Shown piece after piece: positions 1-61,670 of a DNA stretch of 64,000 bases; position 1 is the stretch's first letter, and the number at the start of each line of letters is the position of its first letter. Below the pieces are notes generated by a model. It searched no databases and was not told where the DNA came from. It saw only the letters and a program-made list of their open reading frames with translations. The position numbers and the translations under genes were made by a program. This DNA comes from Ianthella basta (taxonomy: Eukaryota > Porifera > Demospongiae > Verongiida > Ianthellidae). Where the stretch lies: contig OZ025888.1 in assembly GCA_964019415.1 (NCBI GenBank), positions 2,174,545 to 2,238,544 of the forward strand. The letters are read 5' to 3'.

Positions 1-1179
1 CATGGAAGCTGGACATGAAGTGATGATGTAGAACAAAACACTATGTACACAGCTGGCAAAGGCCTACATGGCCAAATGTCCTGCAATCAGTTGTTGATTA
101 ATCTGCTACATAATTGCACACGAACTATTCACCTATAGCTACTTACAGTGAACAACATAGCAATGAGCCTCTTCTCCTACATGCTCAATGAAGTAATGAC
201 ACCACTTCCTCACACAAAGCCTCGCACTTGCATGAGGTGGAGCAGGGTCTCATGGACTTTCAGGCAGAGAATTCAAATCTTATAAAAACCAACCAACCTC
301 AATTGAGCACACTGATTTTGTAAGGACTTGGGAGGAGCTAGCAACTGGCATCCAAGTTAAAGTCAATGGCTGCACAAATTCCAGCTGTGTAATTCTTATT
401 ATCAAGTTTATCCAGAAGGCAGCCCGAAGTGACTACTAGATTGTGTCATTGTGCAAGACAGTCACAAGAGTGTCAATCGCGAGTTGAAGAGTTCCTTGGC
501 AAACGTGCAAGCAGTGCTGATGTTAGCACAATTATGATTTGATGCATGGTGCCCCTACAATGCGCTGCCTTGAAGGGAAATTTGGCTGGTTATTACAGCA
601 GCAACAAAAAAGGGCGAAACACATCTGTACCAATCCAAATGTCGCCATCGCCTTCAAAACTATTCCTGATGCAGGCAGTCAATTATAGTCAGTCACTGTT
701 TCAGGGGTGGACTGTTTTGAACTCATTGGTTAGGTTTGCTAGCCCTCAATAAAGAGCAACAAAGTTGCAGCTGACACAATCTGTTGTTGGTGCTAACTCT
801 ACAGATCTATGAAGCATGCATGCCCGGTGGCTCTGCCCTGGCTGTTTAGCCATGACCTGAGCACTTTCGTAGTGTTTCTCCTAGCCTTAAGCTTTGAAGC
901 ACCTAATGCATTCTTGAGCCATGACAGGTTCGTGGATGACACGTCTGCATGAATGCTTTCACGCCTCGTGCACTATTGAGCTATGACCGCCTTTTTCCTA
1001 CATTTGCATAAGGCATAGTTAGCTCCTAGTACAGTACTTCAGCACTGTTGGCAATATTTGTGCACTTGCAAAGCATTAAAGTTTAGCTAACCAGCCGCTG
1101 CAATGTGTGCTAAACTGAAGGATAAACAAGATCAGCAACATTCAGCAAGGAAGACACATATATTGCACTATTAACTCAC
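1..1179. other. Intron 2 of the left paralogue, duplicated at 57.5-58.5 kb
   Basis: No exon seen. Stretches such as 270-450 align by eye with 57790-57990 (shared phrases around 'atcaagttt' and 'ggcagc'), as expected if this intron and the intron after E2 of the main gene come from one ancestor. The segment about 54-145 also resembles part of a plus-strand exon candidate at 60453-60697, but here with stops. Confidence 0.6.
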
Positions 1180-1885
1180 GAGGCCTCAAAGCTCACAACT
1201 GAAGTCAGATTTATCTCATTGCTGCCTTGTCCTGCAGACCAGTTGTCAGTAACACTGAAGTCTGTACACTGGTACTGCAGTGATCCAATATTTCCTTCAC
1301 AGCCACTGCAACAGTCCAAGGTGCCCCCTCCAAGCAAGGTCCCAGCAGCAGTTGTGTGAGCATTACAATTGCCTCCTTCTGCTGAGTTTCTTCTCCAAGC
1401 AATGCGATGAGTAATCACAATCTACAGTCAGAACACACATTTACAATTAAGGTATATTGTATTTTATTACACCGAAGAACAGGCAAATACATTAACAATG
1501 CCATGTTACGGGGCTGAGCTGTGGAATCCTATCACTCTGTACTGCATTGCCAATATCATTACGGTGGCGGATCTAGGACTACCAAAAGGAAGGCGCTAAA
1601 GAAGTTAGGTGCACACACACTGCCCCTGATATGTATATGGCCACCACAACTTGCCCAAAATTCTACATAAGACTTGCAAAAGGGGGTTCCTTTGCACCCC
1701 TGGATCCCCTCTAGATCTGCCACTGGATTATAGTCATAATTACTCACTCTCCCATCAAAGTTGTCTGGGTCCACTGGCCTCCACTGAATGATTGCTCCTC
1801 TGAATTGAGAGGCTGCACCCAACTTCAGAGCCACAGCCATCAGAGCAAGGAACAGTGTCCAGTGAGGCACTGAACTAAGTGCCAT
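1180..1885 (-). CDS. First two exons of a paralogous gene running off the left edge
   Basis: Exon 1 (1885-1748) starts with an ATG and signal peptide (TLFLALMAVALKLGAAS) then FRGAIIQWRPVDPDNFDGR. Exon 2 (1421-1180) contains ITHRIAWRRNSAEGG, CCSGCEGNIGSLQYQCTDF and NWSAGQGSNEINLTS. Both have the same phases (0, 0, 2) as E1-E2 of the main gene; lengths are 138/138 and 242/248 nt. The third exon must lie left of position 1, as none is visible in 1-1179. A hAT-like MITE sits in intron 1. The gene begins 750 bases after the stop of the 7TM set at 2632, in the same direction, so the family is a tandem array. Confidence 0.85.
1562..1725. mobile_element. hAT-like MITE in intron 1 of the left gene
   Basis: Imperfect terminal inverted repeats: ggtggcggatctagga at the left and the complement of cagtggcagatctagagg at the right, about 164 bp, no coding capacity. 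Ends of this type are typical of Tip100-like hAT MITEs. I could not see a clean 8-bp target duplication. Confidence 0.5.
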
Positions 1886-2137
1886 TCTCTCAGGGTATGA
1901 AGCCTCTGTAGATGTCTTGGATGTTTAGACAAATGTTAACACTTCATAGTATTACACTGTTTTGAATCAGATGGTAATCCTATCTTGTTTCTTGTTATCG
2001 GCCAGGCTGGCAGTGTCACGTGAAGTAACATTCTAATGGGAAGCTACAGAAGTGTTGTAGGAAGTCACTGAAGTTCAAGGAATGGGTAATTCTAGGAGGT
2101 GCACTGTTCATTTGAATTCTTAATCCATTTACATCCA

Positions 2138-2256
2138 TCACACTTGCAATTCCAGGGAAGGGATAACATAACTAGGTGTTATCCCTTTCTTGGAAGTGCA
2201 AGAAAGGGATTTTAACTAGATCGATGTTATCCCTTTCCTAGCATTGCAAGTGTGAT
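2138..2256. mobile_element. Small hairpin MITE
   Basis: 119 bp with about 31-bp inverted ends: atcacacttgcaat then ...agggataaca at 2138-2168, complement at 2225-2256. A third ttatcccttt motif lies inside. It sits in the intergenic gap between the 7TM exon set and the left paralogue. Confidence 0.6.
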
Positions 2257-2631
2257 TTCAATTGACTTTTGTACCAAACTGCATGAGTGTGTACTTTCTT
2301 CACTGAAATGCCAGCTATGAGTGCAAATCATGCATTGTGCATTCTCACATACACTGTGTAGCAACACACAGTATCTAGGTCTAGAGTGACCAAACACAGT
2401 GGCAGCTGCATGCATCAAACCATGCATGTCGGTAACACTAGAACAATGTCACAGGACTATAGGGTCAATAAGTGCAAAATACTTATATTGATCATGAATA
2501 TGCAATTAACTACAGTAACATGAATGGATATGCATATGTGCAATAATGAATGAGTCTTGGGTAATTGCGCCATAATTACTATACGTACATTAAATTGATT
2601 GTTTTCAGACACTTTGATCAGCTTGCACTCT

Positions 2632-4780
2632 CTAAGGTGCAGCCCTCTCCATTGCAGCAGACTGGCTTGGGTCAGTTGTGGGAGAGAATGCATTGAACCT
2701 GCTCAAAGACACATTTTCGTGGAAGCCTGTTTCAATGATGACATCATTTTCAACACCCTGATCATTCACAGGCATTGGTGAAGAAGAAACTGCTTTTAGG
2801 TTTGCTTCATTGATGGACTCTCGGTCTTCGTCCACTTTGTGGACCACTTCAATCTCTCCCTCTGCCAAATATGGAAATGAATGACTTGCAGTAGTGCTCT
2901 CCAATACAAGTATAGTTTCGTCAAACCTGCCAGCCATTTCTCCGGCAGAAGTGGAATAAGAGTAAGAGGTGGGAGAAGTAGAGGCTGTATTTCTTTCCTG
3001 GGTGCTGATGTTGGCGCTGTTGTCTGTATGAGCTCTCCTTAGGGTTGCTTGCAAAGTCCTCTTCAAAGAACCAACAGTAGGAGAAATAATTCTCAATTTA
3101 GACTTTTTGGAAGTATTGGTTATCTCAAAAGTGCCCTTCTTATTGTACTGGCAAAGAAGCCAAGTCTTCCATAGCTTGCGAGCTTCTGCAGACCTTAGAA
3201 TGTACATTGCAAACAGGTACACACCTAGGAAAGCAGTCATCAGGGTGAAGACCCACTCAGCAGGGTAGCGCACTGCGTCATGTAGTTCACTGCTGGCTAG
3301 AAGCCCAACAGCCCATCCAGTCCCAAAGAGAAGGGACAGATCCAGAGCAATTATAAAGTATTCCTTAAGTTTACGAAGATTTCTCCATTTGCTTGTCTCT
3401 TTCCTAATATCAGGCTTGCACACCAGGCTGGCAATAATGATGACAAATATGATCCAATTCATTATATATATGACACCAAAGGGTACCAGTAGACCAATCC
3501 AGAATGAGTAGCCATACACACGACAGCTGCAAGTGGAAAGAGAGAGAGAGAGAGAGAATTGGGGTAAAGGGACAGATCAAGTAGGAAGAAGGGAGAGGTG
3601 GAGGAGCATGCAGGGAGGATGTAGGAAGAGGTGGGAGAAGGGGGATAAATGGAGGAGGGAGAAATCAAGAAGGCATAGGGAGGGAGAAGGAAGAACACTT
3701 TTGTAAATTGCATGATAATTAATGCGTATTTTGCAATCATGCACCTGATATGCACACTAAGTCTTACAATTCTTGGTGAATGTAGTTCTCATAGCGTGGG
3801 GCCAGGGAAATTGCCACAATGAATGCTGGAATCACTGTAAGAGCAGTAGGGTAGTGATAAGAGAGCACTGAAACATCTACAAGGATTAAAACAGTGTCAA
3901 ACTTTACTCTGTGTAGCAGCATACCCCAACATATTATCATGGCAGCTGCGAGGTACCACTTTAGATCTGGTTTGAACACAGTCACCAGCTTCCTGTGCAA
4001 GTGAATGGCATCTGCTGCCATCCAGAAGAACACAGCCAGGAAGAAGTAGTGCATGAGTGCAGGCACCAGTCCACAGAGAACAGGGACACCAGTTGAGAAG
4101 GTGCTGATGAAGAAGGTGACGTACAGCCCCACCAAAGCAAAGCAGAGGTTGACCAGCACCTTTGCATGAATGGTCTTTCTCAGGTTCCTAGATGGGGCAT
4201 GTGAGAGTGAAGCTTGCTTTAATTAGCTAGTCAAGATAGTTCATCATTGGTAGTTGCCAGCCAATGATTAGATTTTCTTAAACCTTCAGCAGCTCACTGC
4301 TGCCTTCTTTGGTGGTGATGGCGTACAGTGTGCGTGATGGTTACCGTCCATCATGTAGCTAATCATCATACACTCTGTAAGACATCACCACTGAAGAAGG
4401 AGCAGTGACAGTAATAAATGAAAATTCAATCTTTGGCTGATGACTACTGAGAGGTCTGCCACCAACCACAGTTGAGTGAAACTGGTTCAGTCATCATACA
4501 ATTGTAAAGAACACCACTGGTCTCAAGCAACATTGCTGAAAGGGTTGATAGTAAGTAAATTATTAATTTTACAAAATATTTCTTTTCATGAAAACTTTCC
4601 TCTGAATTCAGAAAAAAACACGAATTATCTTAAGTGAATTAACTGGTGTATACTCCCTAACTCTCCAATATGGCACTCACGTTTCTGCAAGATAAGTGAT
4701 GATGATGATGGTGAGACAAATACTGGAGAGTATAGTCCGAATGTAGGACAACCAAGTGAGGGCAGCACTACTCTCATGAC
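2632..4780 (-). CDS. Second 7TM-plus-tail exon set, no GPS of its own
   Basis: Exons: TM1 exon ending at 4681 (ALTWLSYIRTILSSICLTII; its 5' end is unclear, about 4780), 4187-3925 (TM2-TM3; LVNLCFALVGLYVTFFIS), 3834-3768 (TM4; VIPAFIVAISLAPRY), 3526-2632 (TM5-TM7 and tail; stop at 2632). The last three have the same lengths and phases as E50-E52 (263, 67, 895 versus 922 nt), with no stop or frameshift. Upstream lie a (GT)n tract and a LINE fragment; I find no GPS exon or start codon. It may be a decayed duplicate that has lost its 5' part, or an alternative 3' end of the main gene. Intact reading frames argue for recent origin or selection. Confidence 0.7.
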
Positions 4781-4885
4781 TGTGGGTTCCTTGGTACATT
4801 ATGTTTCTATAAAGGCTCACGGTAAATGCATGTGCTGTAATCAGCATGTGTCCATCTTTGCTGGAGATTTCTTTGTGCATGTGTG

Positions 4886-5060
<175 letters not shown>

Positions 5061-5089
5061 AGTGTGTGTGTGCTTGTGCGTGTGTGGTG

Positions 5090-5660
5090 TCAACTATCAA
5101 CAGGTCACCCCGAGCCACTCTCCCTACTGCCTCTTGCAGCCTCAAGAAAAGCTCATCCTTACTGGCCACACTACTATCATCAGTGGGCGCGTACACCTGC
5201 ACCAAAGACACCCAAACTCCCTCCACCTTCAGCCTAATCCACACGAGTCGTTCATCTACGCACCTCCATTCCTTCAAATACCTACCAAATCGTTCCGACA
5301 ACAAAATCGCCACACCCACTTTAGGTCTTCCTCCCTGCACCCCTGAATGCACGCATGTGGTATCACCAATCATTCATACTCCATTCCCTCTCACCTTCGC
5401 TTTGCTCACACCTAACACCTCCAGTCGACACCTCTTCATTTCTTCAACCAGCTCCTGCTGTCTATACCATTCATTGTTCTGACATTCCAACAATCGAATC
5501 TACTAATGTTATCCAAAGCGCTATGGTTTCTGTCCCTCCCACCCATCACTCCTCAATCTCCTCAATCCTTGCGTTGCTGGCAGGCTGCCCACGACAAATC
5601 ACCCTGCGCAGCGCAGCGCTCATCTGCTCACGCCATTTTAACCGCCTTAATGGGATCTGA
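5090..5660 (-). mobile_element. 5' fragment of an APE-type LINE
   Basis: On the minus strand the sequence encodes WNVRTMNGIDS, then KVGVAILLSERFGRYL, WIRLKVEGVWVSLVQVYAPT and FLRLQEAVGRVARGDLLIV. This is the start of an exonuclease/endonuclease/phosphatase (APE) domain as in jockey/CR1-type LINEs, cut off by the (TG)n tract just before the expected GDFN motif. Stops interrupt the frame. Confidence 0.75.
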
Positions 5661-7843
5661 AGTGTGTGGTCCTATATCTTTAAATGATGGATGTTCCACA
5701 GATCGACCCACATCATCCCTGTTTAATTCTCAATCATTTTGTAATAAACAAACTGATTTATTGAAAAAGTAAAATCCTAACTTTTGCACAGACATATATA
5801 AACAATAAATTATTACTTGAACATAACAAATGATATTGCCTTTCATTCAGTGAGAATAAATTATGGTAAAATATTAAGAATGGAAAGATAGCTATATATA
5901 TATAATATATATCCATGGTCTCAAACTTAAAGTATAATAGCTAGCTCTAGCTTAGTCTATATAATATTATTGTTATTCAATTTAATGCATATGCATGCAC
6001 ATCCCTTTGTACCCATAATTAAATAGCTTGGGCACATGCACCGGCCCGCCTTGGGCAGTGGTCTTATATATATATATAGCTGGTGAGGAACTTCATACAT
6101 ACAAAGTCATGCGTACAACCACTATAATTATTTCTCTGCATGTGAACATGCAACTATCCTCTTCATCATGCGTGCAGAGCTATATATAGCATGCATGCAG
6201 TTCTAGCTACTTATAGTACTTTCATTACTCTTTGGCTCACATGCATAATTATGTATATAAAATACTCTATAGATATCTGCGTCAAACTATCCTATATATA
6301 CGAGGATATTATACTTAATTGCTGGTCAAAGCTATAGAGTAACCCATAATACTAAATTTGATGTTGATCATGCAATAAATTATGCCAATTAGTAAATGAA
6401 TACAAAGGTGAACAACAGAACTAATGATGGCAAGTAACACATGCATGCAGCACAGGCAGTGCATGAGAGACAACGTTAACAGTACACATGAACAGGCCTT
6501 ACGACTGCTCACAGCAGTAGTGTATATACGTAGAGTCTGCTAAATAAGTCATGATGACACCATATGCATGCACCGTATACCACCTATGTACTGTGCCAGT
6601 CAAATACGTATACATACATGGTATAGTCTTAGACTACAATTGCAAGCTTAAGGTCCATGTACAGTATACATAAATTCAGATTAAATTAATTGTCAGAAAT
6701 TCAAATGGACTGCCCCACGGCCAAATGAGCAGTGATTTGATTCATTGGTCTGAAGGGAATTTGTACATTATGGCATTTCATCACCCAAAATTAAATCATC
6801 CCCGGAAAATGCTTGTATGCTACACTATTTCCTTGTCATGGCATAATTGTCACATGCATTGAACAGCCAAACTGTCCAGACTACTGGATATTGTGCTGTT
6901 TGTCATTTCTGTTTTGCATCTATTGCATCTATTTTGCAGAGCTCTATAATTCAGCGTTGCTATTCACTGCTAGCCCTGGACTGCAATGGGAAATGCATCA
7001 AGCAATGGCTCATAAATATAGAAATGTGGCCCAATGTCTTATGAAAAAGTAGAGGCTGGAATACAGCACAGAGTTCCAGATGGGCACAGAACAATGGAAG
7101 GATTCCATGAATGATTTGCACAACTGCTCACAATTAATGGCACAGTCATGCTGGTGTCACCAGGTACCCCCAATTTTTCATCATTGTTCCTACATGCAAG
7201 AATGTCGCATCAACAGAGCCACATCATCACTGTTTCTCAATTTTTTGTAATTAACAGACTGATTTATACTGAAATAGAAAAATTCCAACCTTTGCACAGA
7301 TATTAAAGTGTCGCAACAATTACTTTAACATAATAAATTATAATTCCATTAATTAATTCAGTGAGAATAAATTATGGTAAAATGTTAAGAATGGAAAGAA
7401 TTTGGGCCAAGATTAGGAAATGAACAAGACAAAATATAGTGAAAAGTTGATTACCTGCAAGCAGCTATATGAATTATGAACTGGCTTGAGAATTGATCAG
7501 GTGTCACGTAATAAGAAACAGCAGTAAGATGCATATATGGTTTGACCACAAAGGTTTCCATCAGTTATAACCAATGAGGACTTTGCAGTCAAAACATCAT
7601 ATAATTTAAACCATTGTTGCCACATGAATGGTCAATACCTCTTAAGTTCATATCACAACATTTATAGCATGAGCCTTTATCATCAGTACATGAATCATGA
7701 TAATTATAATATTATGGATACTTAATGGATGTGCACCTACATATGCATATAGAATGATAACCCCAAGTCTAGAGACTTGGGATTTTGTGTGCTGCCATTA
7801 TTATATGTTTATGGTTTTTGATCATGACTCGACTAAATTGGTA
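5661..7843. other. AT-rich intergenic/intronic DNA with one internal duplication
   Basis: No coding signal. Bases 5707-5893 and 7222-7407 are diverged direct copies (shared 'cattcagtgagaataaattatggtaaaat' region and flanks). Many gcatgc and tatata runs. Confidence 0.6.
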
Positions 7844-59044
<51,201 letters not shown>

Positions 59045-59300
59045 TATCTCAGAGCAAACCTCGAACAGTGGATATCTTGGACGCTAAAGAGAACGTAGCT
59101 ACGTAGCCACTTTGACTTATTGACAGTAATCTGAGACCGATCTTTTAAGACTTTCTGCTTGCCTCTAGCTCGAACTGGTAAAGGCGATCATTTATATATA
59201 TACTCATCAACCCCGGCCCTGCTGTGCTATAAATGAATGCCAAAATCCTATTCAAGCCGTATGGATGCAGCTGCCAAAGTCAGCCCAGTAATCGCATTTA
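59045..59300 (-). promoter_or_regulatory. Likely promoter region of the main gene
   Basis: Upstream of the E1 ATG. A TATA-like run (minus strand gagtatatatataaatg) lies at about 59190-59210, some 150 bases before the ATG. No transcript start is visible. Confidence 0.35.
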
Positions 59301-59610
59301 ATTACAACGGTCGGGTATAATTTTCCTGCTGAATATTCGAACCAGACCGGACAGGGTCGACAGACCATGCAATTATATTTGAAAGAGCAGTCTATCAAAG
59401 CTGCTATATACCTTCTTCACATGTTTATGTTCAGTCTATGCTCCATTGTGATAGTGCTAAATTGGACCTATCTGTGTCCTAGCACCTTCTGGTGCGGTGC
59501 ACTCTATAAAGATTGATCGATTGATTGATTGATAAACATACGCCCTTTGTATCCATGGTTCGATCGTCTGTATTTTCTTCGCTATATTAGCACTATACTT
59601 AATGTAGAAC

Positions 59611-59670
59611 CCCAGCATGCATGCATGCTGGGTGTGCGTATGTGTGACGTCATCGCCAAAATGGCTGCCA
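59611..59670 (+). promoter_or_regulatory. Palindrome, CRE and YY1-like site: possible divergent promoter
   Basis: A perfect 22-bp palindrome (59611-59632, core gcatgcatgc) is followed by tgacgtca (59645-59652) and caaaatggctgcc (59656-59668). The ATG at 59661 opens a 39-codon ORF (ATRSRVLAGRRPSFAGTLHL) ending at 59780. CRE and AAAATGGC near a start are typical of animal housekeeping promoters. Spacing to the E1 start is about 600 bases, opposite direction. Confidence 0.35.
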
Positions 59671-60038
59671 CAAGGTCTCGAGTGTTGGCCGGCAGACGGC
59701 CCAGTTTTGCTGGAACTTTGCATCTGAGAGACGCCCAGTTTGTGCCAGCAGGTCCAGAACAGTCATTTAGGCAGCACTGAATGCAGAAATTACAGCCACA
59801 TAAGAAATGAAGAGGAGAATTGCAACCCGTTGGAGGTGCATACTTTGGCCACCTACCGCAACGGCGAACGGAATGGAGACGCGTCCTAGACGATCAATGG
59901 AACAGGTGACTACCACAACGCACGGGTCTGTCAGGTGTACCAAAGGCCTGACTCAGAGCTGGCAGGGCTTCGACAGGCGAATGACAGACAAGCGTCCCCA
60001 GCGGCTGGCGGGTGGAGGAGGAGGGAATCATCCCCAAT

Positions 60039-60057
60039 GCCCCCCCCCCCCCCCCCC
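60039..60057 (+). repeat. Poly-C tract
   Basis: A C run of about 17 bases within a proline-coding-like stretch (MPPPPPPATTTAE in one plus frame). Confidence 0.8.
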
Positions 60058-60216
60058 GCTACTACTACGGCAGAATCAACTGGAGAGCGGAGCTCAAGCA
60101 GTGCTGCCAAGGTTGGTAAGATGGCCTGGCACAACCAGGGCAGCCCCACAGCAGCATGACGCTTTTAACTTGCCAGTTGCCACTGTCACATGCACAGACA
60201 CACAACTCCTTATTCC

Positions 60217-60300
60217 ATATGCATACACACATATACCATGCCTCATATGCATACACACAACCCCCATATGCATACATACCATGCCATATGCATACACTCC
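60217..60300 (+). repeat. Short tandem repeat of about 20 bp
   Basis: catatgcatacac recurs with variants four to five times. Confidence 0.7.
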
Positions 60301-60452
60301 AAAACCCACCCAAAGGTCATTTATAGTATTTAATTGTGCCATGCGTCCTGCAGCATGTAGACAACCACTGCTTTTCCGATGACTCCATTTCCTTATTTTT
60401 GTACTGTTGTCTTAATAAGGAAATGTTTTGCCCCATGTGTGTGTGTGTGCAG

Positions 60453-60697
60453 TTTAGTACACGTCCAACAAAGGCCTCCATGGATGAACTGTCCTGCAAT
60501 CAATTGTTGATTGATTTTGCTATGTTATTGCTCACGAACTATTCACCTACTGCCATCTCCTTCAACAAGCATGCACCACTCCCCTTCCTAAAGTGCCTAA
60601 AAGCGAAGAGTCACAGATACCAGCAGCTAGACTCCAGGACACCTACCTGTTCCCTGTGCACAACTGATTGTCACAGATACAGTGTGCTGTGTAAAAG
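60453..60697 (+). CDS. Plausible plus-strand exon, unknown protein
   Basis: Acceptor (gt)n-gcag at 60452, donor AAAAG/GTATGT at 60697, 245 nt, open in one frame: STRPTKASMDELSCNQLLID, LLLTNYSPTAISFNKH, FLKCLKAKSHRYQQL, CSLCTTDCHRYSVLC. The Cys-x2-Cys pair hints at a zinc site. A decayed similar stretch lies at about 54-145. An AATAAA at about 61003 could end such a transcript. It could be a host exon or part of an unrecognised element; family unknown. Confidence 0.4.
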
Positions 60698-61439
60698 GTA
60701 TGTATGTGTTTTCTGGAAATTAACAATGGCCCTATGTAGGACAGTGGTGCTCTAACACTGTGCAATTGTCAGTATTCATTACTACGTATGTACAAGCATC
60801 GCACTCGCTCCGTGTTGTGTTGCTCAGTGATCAATGCAGGCCATCCGTCACCATTTGGGCGATTGCAGCTGGATGACACTGCCTGGGTATAGTGCTGATC
60901 TTGTTTGCACTGACATTGGCTAATGTCATGCACTTGCATGCACATACGTATAGCTTATATACACCATGTTAAAAGAATTGCTTGGTCATGTGTTTCCTTA
61001 ACCAATAAAGCAGTGCCTAAGCCAAGCAAGCTTTCTGCCCAATAGCTTACTTCGCCACAGAGAAAGGGCTTTCAGCAGCCCAGAACGCTGACAGCTAAAG
61101 TACCCAAATAGCAAAACAAAAATACCCACGTACCAGTAGTCAGAGCAGTTCCCTCGCACCAGAAAATAACAGTAAACATCTGCGCAAGTGCGCGTCGCGC
61201 CTGGGATGCCTAAACTGAGGAGCCCGGAGTGTCTAAGAGACGGCGGACGGCGAGGCACATTCACACTGCCAGAGCGGCCATGTTTGCGGTTATGTCATTG
61301 CGTCGTCCATGCAATCAAATGCCCGTTTTTAATGACACTTAATTGACCTTCCATAGTTGTATGCTGATTCGGCATTGTCACCTACCTTACCCCACCCATC
61401 AGGGTTGGCAGCAGTGCTGGGCTCAGCGCTGCCTGCCAC

Positions 61440-61670
61440 GTGGTTTGCGGTACCTCCGCCCACCCATCACATGGCTGGGGCAGCCCTGGCCCTCTGGTAT
61501 GCTAGCCAGGGTGAACACATCAGTCACGTGCATCCTTGAGGCTCCGCCCACTTAGTCACATGATAGGGAACTGGGGGCTCCGCCCCTCTGGTCACGTGAT
61601 TTAGGGCTTCCGCCCCCCAGTCTCGTGACGTGGGCCTGGAGGCTCCTCTCCCACGTCACGTGCCTACGCT
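61440..61670 (+). repeat. Imperfect tandem units with GC-box and E-box
   Basis: Four to five units of 30-45 bp with ctccgccc followed by tcac(a/g)tg: cacgtg at 61437, 61524, 61596 and 61656, related forms between. GC-rich, no ORF of note. Confidence 0.6.
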
